A stretch of DNA of 64,000 bases from Beta vulgaris subsp. vulgaris (Eukaryota > Streptophyta > Magnoliopsida > Caryophyllales > Amaranthaceae): the NCBI RefSeq assembly GCF_026745355.1, contig NC_079202.1, positions 63,957,055-64,021,054 of the forward strand. Reading direction: 5' to 3'. Under the pieces are notes generated by a model. That model saw only the letters and a list, made by a program, of their open reading frames with translations, was not told the DNA's origin and ran no database searches. Of the stretch, positions 12,945 to 25,174 are shown in pieces. The position numbers and the translations under genes are program-made. Within the stretch, counting starts at the first letter, position 1. Each line of letters opens with the position of its first letter.

Positions 12945-13176
12945 CTCCATCCGATCTCGAATTCTCGATCTTTATTAGTTTATCCGTTTCTTTTGTACAA
13001 AGTTTTAGAAAAAATATTATAAGAACATAAAAAAAAAAATTATTATTTTATATTAAAGTTGAAGGTATATGATGGAAAGTTAGTGGTCCCATTTCAAAAA
13101 TAAAAACAAAAGAAATAGGTAAATTAATAAGAAACATCCCAAAAAAAAATACGGATAAACTGATAAAGATCGGAGG
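12945..13176. mobile_element. Stowaway MITE
   Basis: A 232-bp element with TA on both sides (12943-12944 and 13177-13178). The left end CTCCATCCGATCTCG and the inverted right end AAAGATCGGAGG mark it, and the internal arms (TTTATCCGT / ACGGATAAA) extend the inverted repeat. Confidence 0.75.
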
Positions 13177-13179
13177 TAG

Positions 13180-14175
13180 TATTTAGTAAAACCTATTGTT
13201 TTCCTTCCTATTATAAAACTATCACTAGGAGTATAAGTGTAGAAATACCTAAATAGTAAATGTAAAATAAGAAAACAGTAAAAAAAATGAAATGAAATGA
13301 AAGTGACCAAAGAACAAGAGAGATCCTCTTTCTTATGCTTTCTCTGCTTTTAATGAATCTCTCTCCCTTCAACTCCAATGCCTCACTTTTACCTGTAAAA
13401 GGCTCCTCTAAATTGCCCACCACCACCAATCTTCATTTCCCAAACATGGCCTTACATTCTTTAGTTTTTTTTAGAGATAGAGAGAGAAATGGGTCCTTCC
13501 TTGCAACAAAAGTCACATAAGATTAAGCAACATTACTCATCTAACTACTAGCAGACCAGTAGTACCAAAAAGATGATTTCATATTAAATAATCTCTTCAT
13601 CCTTTCTATTAACCTGTACAATTGTTATTCCATACATCCTCTTCCCATTTTTTTGTTTCTTTCTTTACTTGGGGAAAAAAAATCACATTTTCCCTTTTTC
13701 TCTATATACCTATCTTTCAAATCCCTCATAGTGCTTTCATTTGCTACAAAATTCTAGCCAAAAACAGAGGAAAATTAATAAGAATACCCAATCCAATTTA
13801 CCATTTCACCTTCACCCCTTGAATATACAAAAATGACCTGTCGTTTCATTTATCGCGCTCTTGGCTGATCCACAAAATTCAGCCAAATGCCATCCCCCGA
13901 ATCTGATTCACATTCCTCAAGTGACCGCCATTGCAGCACTAGCCAACCGATTTTTCTCCTACCAACAAAGTGAGTGGAGAAAAAGACTTTCTTGGTCCTG
14001 TCTTCATAAAACATCTATCAATTCAAGAAGAGAAGTGTTGAATCTTTCTTGACTTGTGATTCATTCCACATGGAGGGGACCTTAACAAGTACTAACACCA
14101 TTAGGTGAATTCCTTTTCAATGGAACGGCACAGCCCATTTATGGTTGTAGTTTGTCTTTCTACTTCTCCAAACTG
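13180..14175. other. Downstream flank and likely 3' UTR of the PIP5K gene
   Basis: The part nearest 14175 should contain the 3' UTR of the minus-strand kinase gene. I found no canonical AATAAA on the minus strand here. ORFs at 13335-13520 and 13861-14052 look like chance open frames. Confidence 0.4.
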
Positions 14176-17100
14176 CTACCTATCTTCCACAAAAATTCTA
14201 CTTGTGAAATCACGGAATCTCTTGGAGTATAGCTTAGGATCCACTGCTGAGATTGAAGTTGGATCGGCTTGTAGAGATTTATAGGCATGTTCTAACCTCT
14301 TGGTGATATCATAGTCTTGTAAAATGTCAATTATCCCAAAGTAAAGTATTACTTCATAGATTTCACCATTTCGAGCAGGGACCATATTGCCATACCCCCC
14401 AGGAGTGTACTGATCAAAATCACTTCTCCTAGCCAGTCGCTCTGCTCTGGCAGGCATGTTTGCTCCTAGTCTGATCAATGGTTTCCTGATGAGCAAAACA
14501 ATAACGTTATTACTAGCACGTAAAACTTGCATAACTAATCTATGAATGAAGACTCAACACTTGTTTTGAGAGTTGAGATTGAATGATTCTCAGGACCATA
14601 TCTACAACCAGAAAAACTCATGGCATCCCATACCCAACTTCTGTTGGTCCAACTATAGACAACATAGACTGTCAACCTTATCTGTGGATATTATAGAACT
14701 ATATCCATATTTGAACATAAGTAAAACATCTGTTTACCAAACTACCTACACCAAATCAAACACAGCCAATGCCACTCCTAATAATGCATTCCAGCATGGC
14801 CACATTCAATTGCTGAAATAATTGGATAACCTCAATAAGATGAAGCTGTCACTAAATCACATTCATCAAGCATACTACTAGTAATGTGAGTAAGACAAGT
14901 TGTTCTTTAGAGAACTTGCTGGCTATCAAGTGTTCATAGAAACTAATCACAATATTAAATAATCAGCTCAAAAAGACCATAACATTTTTCTTCTAGAGCA
15001 TCATATCATTAATCACTTTAACAATTCAATGATGACAGTTGAATAATCAAGGACGAGAAAGCACACCTGCCAGCAAGAACACGATCCATATCTTGTAGTT
15101 CTGCTTCGAGGAAACGACGTCCACGCAAGTATTTTTCATTCTGATATGAATCCCTTTTGCCTGGAAAGGAAAATGACTCAGATTTAGATCAATTTTAAAT
15201 ATTTACTCAAGTAAAATGCAATTTTAATGCGCGAAGGATTGAGTTAGTACCACGGAGGACGAAAGGGGAAAGGCCCATCTTATCCACGGTATTGTCATTA
15301 CGGAAATGAACCCCGACCAAAAGACTGTAATCCATAATTCTCTCTGCTTCAAGGAACTCGCAATCTCGTTCAATTTGCCTGATTTAAGAGAGATTACGAT
15401 CAATTCAAGCTGCACAACAGTGGTACTACAAGGTTTTAAAAGAAGTGTGTCTTTCACTCACTTGATCAATTCCTGGTACCAGTTCCTTTGAAGACGGAAG
15501 ACAAAGTCAAGATCAAGATCCTTGAGGGTAGTCGTTTCATCTATCTCACCCTCAGGCTTCTGCGTTGTCCGCCCATGTCGAGATCCTTTTAAGTCGAATC
15601 GTCTATGAATACGGTACTCCGAGCAAAACAAATTTCCCATGACAATGAAGCGTGTCTGGTTCAAATACATTAAACAGAATACCGTTAATCTGGCAACTCA
15701 TTAAAAATTCAATGTAACAAACACACAATCAATCATTCAATCACTATAAAAATAGGAATTCTACCTTAGGTCCACCGTTTGGTTTCACACAATGCACACC
15801 ATAAAACCGAGTAACGAGTGAATTTTCGTACCGGCAAACATGTTGGTAGTAACTTGGAAGCATCCTAAGTAAAACCTGAACAATAATCAAGAAATTAGGA
15901 CACACCTAAATATTCTAATAGTAATACCAACTGCCATTAGTATAACTAAAAGTAAAGCAAAACAGCAATTAAACAGGCAGATTAGAAGCAGAAACATCTG
16001 GAAAGGAAAAAACACAAGTCAAAGAAATGTTAAACTAACCTTGACTTCAGATTTCTTGACAGTCTTAATCATAAATCTATCATCTTGAGTAAGGTAGAAA
16101 AAACTTCCACTTTTTCCAGGAGAAGAAAGCTCTCGGAGAGCATCATTTCCACATATTGCTAGCATATAATCCGCAGGATCTACTTGAAACAACTCCCTCA
16201 AATGTCTAAATCACCCAGAAATAATAATATTCATCAGATTTTTATTCACAACCAAAAATAGTACACATGATTTGATTAACAAGAAAAGATTACCTGAAGA
16301 CCATAGGACAATAATCCTTCCACCTAAAATCATAAGATTTATGTGTTGGTGTTAATTTAGATCCTTCAGGTGGAAACCTTGTCCAGAACTTCTCCTTAGG
16401 ATCAAAATCACTGTGCTTCAGATCCCTCAAGATTGAAGCATGCTTCCCAACTGAATATCTACAGAATTGAACATGAACAATCCATCCAAATCCCAGCATT
16501 AAGTTTAAGTTTAAGTTTAAGTTTAAGTTAAAGAAGAAACAGAAAAATGAAGAAAAAGATTGAATAGAAAAGTAAAATTACCTGATACCCAACTGAAGAT
16601 TAAGCATCAAATCATAATTCTTATGACCAATAGAAATGGTTTGGCCAGGTTTCTTAGCTTCTTTGATAAAACAACAAGGACTTTTAGCTAAATGTCGATC
16701 TAACCTTACAAATCCATCACCATAAATCATAGAAGCAGCTTCAACATTATCAATAATATCACAAGTAATATCACCAGCTTCTCCATCACTTTCCCAGATA
16801 CAAATCCTAGGAACAATTCTCTCTCCTCCTCCTCCTCCTCCTCCTCTTGCAACACCATCATTCTCAAAAGAAACTCTTTTCTTACCCAAAGGCAATGATA
16901 AAACTGGTGGTGGTAATGGTAATGGTAATGGTAAAGGAGATGGGTAAGAGAAAGTACCATTCCCTTTAACAATCCCATTATCCCAACAACCTTCAAATTT
17001 ATTACCATTAGCCCAAATCAAAAGACCTTTCCCACAAATCAACCCATTTTTCCATTCACCATGGTATTGATTCCCATTCCTCCAAACATATCTACCATTA

Positions 17101-17615
17101 CCATCCTGTAAATTTCTCCTCCAAGAACCCTCGTAAAAATCACCATTAGCATAAGATTTCTGACCAAACCCATGTTTTTTATCAGAAACCCAAGTGCCTT
17201 TATAAGTGTCACCTTCAGAACCAGTGAAAGTACCTTGTCCTTCCATACGACCACCTTTGAACTCACCTTCGTAGGTTGCACCAGAAGGCCATGAAAACTT
17301 ACCTTTTCCGTTGGCTTTACCTTTCTTCCACTCACCTTCATACATGCACCCATCTGACCATAGATACTTTCCTGTACCATGTGGTACGTTTCCTAAGAAA
17401 CTTCCTTTGTATAGATCTCCATTTGGGAGGTGTTTCTCAACTACACCTTCGTTTTCGTGGTTAGTTTGTGTTGTTGTTGTTATTGTTGTTGTTGTTGGTG
17501 TTACTCTTCTTGTTGTTGCTTGTGACCTGCTTCTCATTAATGGGTTTTTTGATGATTCTTTTTCTGCTGTTTCTGGGAGTGGAATTATTTCCAATTCCAT
17601 CATTGATTCAAACAT
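14176..17615 (-). CDS. PIP5K: Phosphatidylinositol-4-phosphate 5-kinase with MORN repeats (PIP5K4/5/6-like)
   Basis: It phosphorylates PI4P to PI(4,5)P2 at the plasma membrane. Eight exons join in frame with GT/AG borders: 17615-16582, 16458-16294, 16205-16040, 15875-15765, 15655-15462, 15378-15251, 15160-15067 and 14485-14176, giving 733 residues. Residues about 68-222 form seven MORN repeats (Y-x-G-x-W-x2-G type). A linker follows with a Pro-Leu run and eight or so glycines. The kinase domain fills about 325-733: GKSGSFFY loop, Lys447 in MIKT, MDYSLL at 572-577, and the IID motif with Asp684. The kinase half most resembles the Arabidopsis PIP5K4/5/6 group from memory of the family. I chose the start M-F-E-S-M-M; the frame stays open upstream to 17954, but that part looks like pyrimidine-rich 5' UTR. 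The N-terminus is not the usual M-S-K-E type and the eighth MORN repeat is missing. Confidence 0.93.
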
Positions 17616-17960
17616 ATTCAAAGGATATATGCTGGAATTTATGTTATAAGGACTGATAATTATGGAGGTTTCTTTTTTTTTAATGGGTTTTTGGGGAAGA
17701 TTAAAGTGGGGCTGGATTTTCCGGGATGTTTTTCGGACTAATTTGCAGCATTTTCCGGCGAGGAGAGAGAGAGAATGAGAATGAGAATGAGAATGCAGAA
17801 GAGAGAGAAGTAGTAAAGTTGAAGAAGCAGAGAAGAGGAGGAAAGAGAGATGAAGAAAGAAAAAAAAGGGGAATTTGAAGGAGAAAATGAAAAAATAAAT
17901 TATTATGATTATTGAGTTTTGGGGGGGATGGTTTGGTGGTGCAATGGCCAGCAAAAAAAC
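17616..17960 (-). promoter_or_regulatory. Likely 5' UTR of PIP5K, CT-rich leader
   Basis: Read on the minus strand, the region just upstream of the chosen ATG contains long CT tracts (about 17761-17830) and T-rich runs, typical of plant 5' leaders. It stays open in the kinase frame up to an ATG at 17954, so an N-terminal extension cannot be excluded by sequence alone. No convincing TATA box was fixed. Confidence 0.5.
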
Positions 17961-20900
17961 CCCTAAATGAAAGGTAATGTGATTAGACTGTTATACCCTC
18001 GACGAATTGTGTTGTGGCATTTTCTTAAATGGGTCCCTTGCAATTGGATTCTCCCTGCTAATTATGTTTATCTTGACGTGATGGAATCGTGTAGACAGAG
18101 CAAGGGTATAAGGGTATTTTTATTCATATGGATTATGTGTATACGTACAAATATACAGTATGTCTTTAATTCCTTGTTCTATGAGAATTGAATTAAGAGG
18201 CCCCCTTTTGGTTTTTGGTTGTTGCCTTGTTTGGGACTTCTTTTCTCATTACTCTCCACTTGTTTTAACAAAACACACGTTAAAAATTAATGGTTACTAC
18301 GTTTTCATAAATTAATTTAATAAGTGTATAGGGCTACACAATTACTTTTCATAATTTTAATATGTATTGTTTTAAATAAGTTTATTTAGAAACAATTAGT
18401 TTGGATTAGTTAAGTTTAAGGCTAACAAATTTGTATATCTTAAATTAGGATTCAAAAATTCAATCAAGTTAGATAATGTAGGATTGCCAACTTATGCTAA
18501 GTTCAAAAATTTTGAAAAAATTATATATTATTAATATAATAAAATTTAACTATGTGCGTGTATGAGACATGTCATGATTCTAGTTATTATGCATTAACAA
18601 AAGTGCTTTATTGCATTTTTTTTTTCTTGAAAGAAAAGGGAGTGATCCCAAGAGAAGATAACAAGGGTCCATTTGACTAACTTTTTATTATAAATACTAG
18701 TAGTTTTTTTTTTATAAGAATCAAATAAAATAAATGAATAGACATGTTTATATTCGACATAATTGCTTTAACTAATTGAGTTTAGTGAGTGACCTATTAG
18801 TTTATTATAAATGATGGGATTTCGAGTTTCAATTTTCAAAGAGGTTTGTTTTTTACAAGCCTAAAATTTTTAGGGTTAGGGTTACTCCTATCTTATTTCT
18901 AAGTGAGGATCCTTTCTATTACATTAGATATCCAGTACTCCTATTTACACAATGAGGAGAGAATAAATTTGGGATGTAATCTCCAAATCACCCCAATCCT
19001 TGATGTAATCACTAGAGAATTAAGATCATCGCTCCTTATTTTCCTCGTTCCCAATTTTAATATTTTAGAGCTTGATCCACAAGAGTTTACTAACAAATTG
19101 TAATGGACATGGTCAGTTGAATTACATTTCACAACAATATAAAAATTGATGAGTAGAAAACGTGGATGATGTCATACATAATGGCTTCACCTATATGCTT
19201 AAAATCCTTTGAATTGTTTGCAGCTCACGCCTGGATGTTAGCTAGGAAATTAACATGCTATAGCTTAATTAGGAGCTTGTTCTGATTAAATTTCTAAGAC
19301 TGATGATGTTCTTAACCAGTCAAAGATGTTAATCACCTATCATAGTATATACCGGTTAGATAATTATATACGTTAATTGATATGAGCTTAATGAATATAT
19401 ATATGCACGTGGTATCATAGTTTATAGGAATCTATTTGATTTCTTTGTTGAGCTTCAAGCCAATATTGTCGTAGCTATGGATTTATTAAATGCGTCAAAC
19501 ACATCAACAAATGAAGTGTAAAACTATTTTGCACTCCAAATAGGGCATATAGAACGAGAAACCAACCAAAATGAAATAAGCTTATCGAGCCTCCAAGTAT
19601 TCGAAATTTATAGCTAAGAGTATCAAACAATAGATTAGTGTGTTTTACGTATGAATACCACTTTTAATATGTTAAATATTCTTTTTATTTTTTTTAGGTA
19701 AAATGAAAGAACCATTTTTAATGGAATGATAGGAGAAATTCTCATGATTGAAGCCGCTAAAAATCGAATCTATACTGTATAGGTACATCTATATGTAGAA
19801 ATCTGGCTACTGGTTCAAAGCCCCTTTTTCTAATTACTCGGTACGTTAAAGAGCTTAGCTTTTGAGATCAAAATAGGAGTTTCACTACAAGAAGATAATC
19901 ATATTCACTGAATAACTAATACTTGGAAGTTACTTTATTAAGAGAGCTTGAGAAATGGAGGAGCTTGATGCATGAATCACAAAGCAACGGACCCATACGT
20001 ACATATGCAATCTTGCGTGGCCGGCCTTCTGATGTCAATATTCCTAATTTTGACTATAATACATATATGTATGAGTCATGAGCTCATGACATGTAGTTAG
20101 GAGGATTTACTCAAGTCCTAAGTGAAAATATAAAAGAAATGGTTAGGTAGCTATCTAATTATCTCATCTCATGTATCTACAAAGCAATATTGGAAATTCC
20201 ACCTCACTTCATTCTTTAGTATAAAGTTATGATGATGTCAATCAACGGCGTCTTTCCTAGTTTTACTCCAGTTTCACAAACATTACTTGGCTTTTCTTTC
20301 GTCACCTCTCCACATTTTAAGTAAATTAGCCATATGTATCTAAGGAGCAAAATCTGAACCCCATGTATGGTTAAAGTATTCGAATTCTACGTGTAAAGTT
20401 GTGTCTATATTTGGCTGGTATATATATTTATCCATATACACATACAAGTGTATGAATGAGTGCGTGATTGTTGAATCCACTGACTAATGTTAAACTCCAA
20501 AGACACTTCCTGCCAATTTGTAGTAGTTGCAACTTGTGAAGGAGATCATGTAATAAGTTTTTATTTAACAGAAGACCGATTGAAGAATAAAGTATAACGT
20601 TAATAACACTTAACACAAACAAGTTTGGAAAATCATGTATATGGTTAACTCTGCTTGACTAGGCCAAATCCAAAAAAAATTCATTTTGCTACTAAGTCTA
20701 TACTAGGTTTGTGGAACCTCCAAAGTTCAAGCCTATCTTACTCAATCGGCCGGGTACTCAAGTAGGACGTGGTACATGTTTACTAATTGTTGCACTCTAT
20801 TATTCACTAAAATTTATCATAATTATTTTAGTCAAAATTGTGTGTCAGTGTTTAAATCCATATCTGAGAGTAGTGTATTCCATAAAAGAGTTCGAAAACA

Positions 20901-21367
20901 TAGCCTCCAAACATACATCACAATATCACATTATTACTTCTGAACATAGAGCAATAGTTTTTATACTTCTTGTATAGTTTTATGAAATATGAGCACATTT
21001 ATCATATAAATGTTACTGGTAGTAATTACCTAACTTGGGGAGGAGGTGAGAAAATGGTCATGCCTTTCTAAAAATGATGATATATACAATGGTGTAGTAA
21101 CTTGCTGATGAGGAAAACTAGTCATGTATTTGCATTCCAGGAAAAAAAAGTTAATAAGACAAAACTAGAATCAAACTAACTGTACTCTTCAATGGTCAAG
21201 TTGAGGAGGAATGAATTTGCAGAATGAATTGCATTATGCATCCAATATGAATAAATGCATTGATTTCCAAACTTGGATAGAAGAAACTAACTTATACAGT
21301 ACTACTTGCCAAATGCCAATACATTTGCCAATTAAATGGTGAATTCAGATTTGTAATTTTGTAAGCA
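17961..21367. other. Intergenic DNA upstream of PIP5K, no gene seen
   Basis: The first part must contain the kinase promoter. Otherwise the stretch is AT-rich, without recognisable genes or clear transposon ends. ORFs at 18903-19132, 20428-20622 and 20711-20977 have no domain content. Confidence 0.5.
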
Positions 21368-21506
21368 TTAGAGCACCTCCAATGGTATTTTTTACCCTCC
21401 CCATATACACTCTCTCTCCTCAAATGGGGCTCCCCATGAGTGGGGTTGGTTCCCCATTTAATGAGGATGCTCAAAGATTAGGGGAGGTGCCCAAATGGTG
21501 CTCTAA
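21368..21506. repeat. Inverted-repeat block with Harbinger-like terminus
   Basis: TTAGAGCACCTCCAATGG at the left is nearly the reverse complement of CCAAATGGTGCTCTAA at the right, giving a block of about 133 bp. GAGCACCTCCAATGG is a terminus often seen on plant PIF/Harbinger elements. The neighbouring coding remnant at 21920-22740 suggests this is the left end of a larger element with a subterminal inverted copy, rather than an isolated MITE. Confidence 0.55.
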
Positions 21507-21919
21507 TCAGAAGGTTACACATGGCGAGTGAGAGAGAGAAAAAAAATGGCAGCTTCCCATGATTTCTGACGCGCGGCAGAGGGAGAAAAAAAGAAAGGGT
21601 GAGCTGGCTGGCAAGGATGACGCGCGCCCAATCAGAAGGTGACAAATGTCACCTTCTCCTTTAAAAGCAACGGTTATTTTTAAAATAGCCGTTGCACAAT
21701 TTTGCCATTTTAAAAAAAATCTGCTAATTAAAAAAAAAATAATTATACCAACGTTCATATTTTTTAATTGTCTATAAATAGAGACCAATTTTGCCATATT
21801 TTAGATACATTCAAATTTCTCTACCTTTTCCAATCTTTAATTTCTCTAATTTTTCTCCTCTTAATTATATATTTTATTCCTCTACTCTTTAAATACTTCC
21901 AAACAAATTATCCATAATT

Positions 21920-22740
21920 ATGAATCCTAATAATTCTAATTATGGAAATAGGCCTCAAAGAACCCAATCAATTATCAATTTAATCTCAACCACCCACAAA
22001 ATCCAAATTTCCCACAAAATTCTAACTCCCCACAAAATTCTAATTTCCAAAGTAATCCAAATTTCCAACAAAATTCAAATTCCCCACAAAATCCAAATTT
22101 CCATCAAAATTTCGAACAAAACCCAAATCGTCAAAATACTAATATTGCTTTTGATCCAAATATGCTCAATAACCCTCAAATCCAAGCCTTATTCCAAGCA
22201 TTTGTACTCCAAAATCAACAACCTTCTAATTTCGAAACCCCGCCCCATACTCCGGTGAATCTCTCATCTCCAATGTCTCAATATATGGATCAAAATCCTT
22301 CAACTCCAGGGGGAGACGGGAGCAATAACCGAATACCGATTGGAGATTATTACCAAACTCAACAACTCGGAGACGATGATGATGCTTATGATGATGATGA
22401 AGATGAAGCGGACCAAGGTGGAAAAGGTAAAAATAAGATACTAAAAGAAAGGTGGGGCATGATGAGGATATAGCATTGGTCTCCGGATACCTTAATTGTG
22501 GTGGTGATCCATTAGTGGGAAGATCAGTCAAAGGCAAAGCTTTGGATAGAAATCAAGCGCATCTACGATGCTGAAGTGGTAAAAAAACCATCACTCATCC
22601 ACCCAAGGACCATGAAGTCAATTAAAGCGCACTGGAGAACCATCAACCGACTCGTGACTTTGTGGGTATCGCAACTCGGTGAAGCCGAGCGAATGAAATC
22701 AAGTGGAATGGCTATTAGGGATATATAATATGCAACTTTT
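21920..22740 (+). pseudogene. Decayed PIF/Harbinger-associated trihelix/SANT-like ORF
   Basis: The opening codons (M-N-P-N-N-S-N-Y-G-N) are followed by a tandem Asn/Pro/Gln/Phe repeat of about nine residues per unit, an acidic Asp-rich run near 22370-22420, and then a SANT/trihelix-like region spread over at least three frames. Recognisable pieces are W-x-E-I-K-R-I-Y, an R-T-M-K-S-I-K-A-H-W segment and I-N-R-L-V-T-L. This layout is that of the DNA-binding companion ORF of plant Harbinger elements. It is broken by at least two frameshifts (near 21960 and 22460-22500) and an in-frame stop. No transposase was found next to it. Confidence 0.6.
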
Positions 22741-23019
22741 GTAAAGTGCAAAACGTGGAATACCACCAAATTATCAAATTATCAGCTGTAGACTGTACTC
22801 CATCACCGTTTGTAGTAGCAGGATGGCAAATGAGAAACGACTAGTAATTTTATCAGCTTTCTAAGCTTGCTGAAAATGGAGCATCACTGTCTTTGGAAAT
22901 TTATATCATGTTACTATAGAATATTATAATGTTGTTAAGATTAAATTAGGAAATTATTATATTGCACAAAAGGTGCAAAAATATTTCGACTTTTAAATTA
23001 TTTACACACTCCTCTTTAA

Positions 23020-23021
<2 letters not shown>

Positions 23022-23053
<32 letters not shown>
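23022..23053. repeat. (TA)n microsatellite
   Basis: An uninterrupted AT dinucleotide run of about 32 bp, immediately outside the left end of the large inverted-repeat element. Confidence 0.9.
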
Positions 23054-23059
<6 letters not shown>

Positions 23060-24720
23060 AGCCAAGGGAGGAGGTGTGATGTCCTCTTTTGAAGTGCCTA
23101 AAATACCCTTAATGATCTAATTAATAGAATGAAAAAAAATTACAAAAGCAAATCATTTAAAAATTCTCATTCCAAATTGCCATTTAAAACAGTTTAAAAT
23201 GGTATATGCATCAAATACTTCAATCAAAAATTAAATGGACAAAATATTTATACCTTATAAAAAAAGATGGCATACATATCGTACATATGAAAAGTTTGAA
23301 CATTCACTACCTTTGATACTCTTTAATTCAGTTAAACCAACCCATTATTTTTGTTCTTTTTGTTCAATATTCATTCACAAAAAAATAATGTTAACAATCA
23401 CTCACAACCTTTTTATTTTTTTTATATTAGTGAATTAATATATCTAAATTCATCTAACTGTTGAATTTTTCACATTTAAGTTTAATCATAAATAAAGTAC
23501 GAATGGAGTATCTAATAGAATAACAAATTTTGAAATTAACTCACGCATCACGTGCATATGAAGGCTAGTATATATAAGGGTAAGATCCACTGAAAACTAA
23601 CCTTACACTGAAAACTGAAAATCGATTTTTTTGCTCATTTTGCAGATTTCTGCTCATTTTATGATTTTTGCTCATTTTATGTTTTTGCTCATTTTAAGAA
23701 ACTTTTGTTCATTTTAAAAATTTGAACATTAGACATACTAAGTATAATTGTTTTTAGTTGAAAATTTTGATTGGTTTAGTTTATGTCACTTAAGTCTCTC
23801 ACCATTCTTTTTGTTTTTTTTTCAACTTTTCAAAGTTAAATTCTATGAACAAAATAGAAATTTTATTGAATTTATTTATGATTTCTGATATTATAATTTT
23901 TTAGTTGATTTTTGAATTAAGTGCAGTACTTTATAAATTGTAAAGAAAGTAGACAATTTGATTTCAAGTCAATTTTTTCATAGTTGTAGTTTGCAAGTGA
24001 ATTTTTAAGTTAAAAAAACTAATATGAACCCGGTGCACACTAATTAGTGTGCACCCGATCCATATCACGTGAGTTTAGGATAGTGTATTGATATGATATA
24101 GTGTATGTTAAAATGATATAGTGTATGTTAAAATGATATAGTATATGTTAAAATGATATAGTGTACCTATGTATAATATAGTATATCTATTTATGATATA
24201 GTGTATGTTTCTGTAATGCGTTTAAGTAAATATTTTCCTATAGGATATAGTGTACCTTATTATATAGTGTTCCTATAGGATATAGTGCACCTAGTTATGA
24301 TAAAGTGTACCTCTACATGATATAGTGTATCTATTTTTGATATAGTGTACATATGTATCAGATGGTGTATCTATTTTTGATATAGTGTATCTATTTTTGA
24401 TATAGTGTATAAGTGAGTACTTCTTAACCGGTCACATATCTGGGTCTGATCCACACTATTTTTAGTGTGAACGAGGTCCATGCAAGATGGATTGTTTTAA
24501 ATTTTTATAAAGTTTCCTCAATTTAGTGATTTGCGTAACGTAAATTATGCAATTTTATGATTTTAGTTGACTTGTGAGTGATTGTTATAATTATATTTTT
24601 GGTATTTTTGTTTGAAGCCCTATTTGATTTGTAAGTGAATTTGTAATTTAGAATGGGAAGGGGGGGCAAAATAGGCATTTCAAAAGAGGACACTATTGCC
24701 CCCCCTTCCCTTATATAATA
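23051..24720. mobile_element. Non-autonomous DNA transposon with long terminal inverted repeats
   Basis: About 60 bp at the left (TATTATATAAG then GTCCTCTTTTGAAGTGCCTA) are matched in inverted orientation at the right (TAGGCATTTCAAAAGAGGAC then CTTATATAATA). Long inverted repeats on a 1.67-kb non-coding element suggest a MULE-type element, but the AT-rich flanks hide the target duplication. Inside are a TTTGCTCATTTTA tandem patch (about 23630-23715) and a second inverted-repeat element at 24024-24481. Confidence 0.65.
24024..24481. mobile_element. Nested element with stem-loop ends and GATATAGTGTA minisatellite
   Basis: The left end (ATGAACCCGGTGCACACTAA) and the inverted right end (ATGGACCTCGTTCACACTAA on the minus strand) form imperfect terminal repeats of nearly 50 bp. 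Each end also folds on itself, as GTGCACACTAATTAGTGTGCAC at the left. The interior from about 24085 to 24420 is a minisatellite of variants of GATATAGTGTA with 8-20 bp of spacer. It is non-coding. Confidence 0.6.
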
Positions 24721-24732
24721 GAGATATACATA

Positions 24733-24934
24733 CTTCCTCTGTTTCTTTTTAGATGTTACACTTTCTATTTTAGAAAGTTTTTTATTTTGGGTAATAACTT
24801 CTTTCTATCTCTCTCCTATCACATGTTCACATGAGACCCTTTTGTTTTTCATTCTCTCTATCTCTCTCCTCTCCAAAAATTACCTAGGAGTCCGTGATTT
24901 GAAAAGTGTAACATCTAATAAAAAACGGAGGAAG
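24733..24934. mobile_element. Stowaway MITE
   Basis: A 202-bp element with TA flanks (24731-24732 and 24935-24936). The left end CTTCCTCTGTTTCTTTTTAG pairs with the inverted right end CTAATAAAAAACGGAGGAAG, and the repeats continue inward through GATGTTACACTTT. Confidence 0.85.
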
Positions 24935-24956
24935 TATATATATAGGAATATGATCA

Positions 24957-25174
24957 CTTTCTTTTAGATGTTACACTTTCTATTTTGGAAAGTTTTAAAT
25001 TAGACGTTACACTTTTATTTTGGGTAATAACTTCTTTCTATCTCTCTCTTATCACATGTTCACATGAGATCCTTTTGTTTTTCATTCTCTCTATCTCTCT
25101 TCTCTCCAAAAATTACCTAGGAGTACCTAGGACTAGTCCGTGATTTGAAAAGTGTAACATCTAATAAAAAAACG
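24957..25174. mobile_element. Second, end-eroded copy of the same Stowaway
   Basis: This copy begins with a damaged left end (CACTTTCTTTTAGATGTTAC) and repeats the interior of the element at 24733-24934 almost base for base, with a small internal repeat (CCTAGGAGTACCTAGGACTAG) added. The right end ACGGAAGAATTA is also degraded. It lies about 20 bp downstream of the first copy in the same orientation. Confidence 0.75.

Noticed and set aside
17276..17656. Plus-strand ORFs opposite PIP5K exon 1
   Set aside because: They are antisense shadows of the MORN-repeat coding sequence and its Thr-rich tract.
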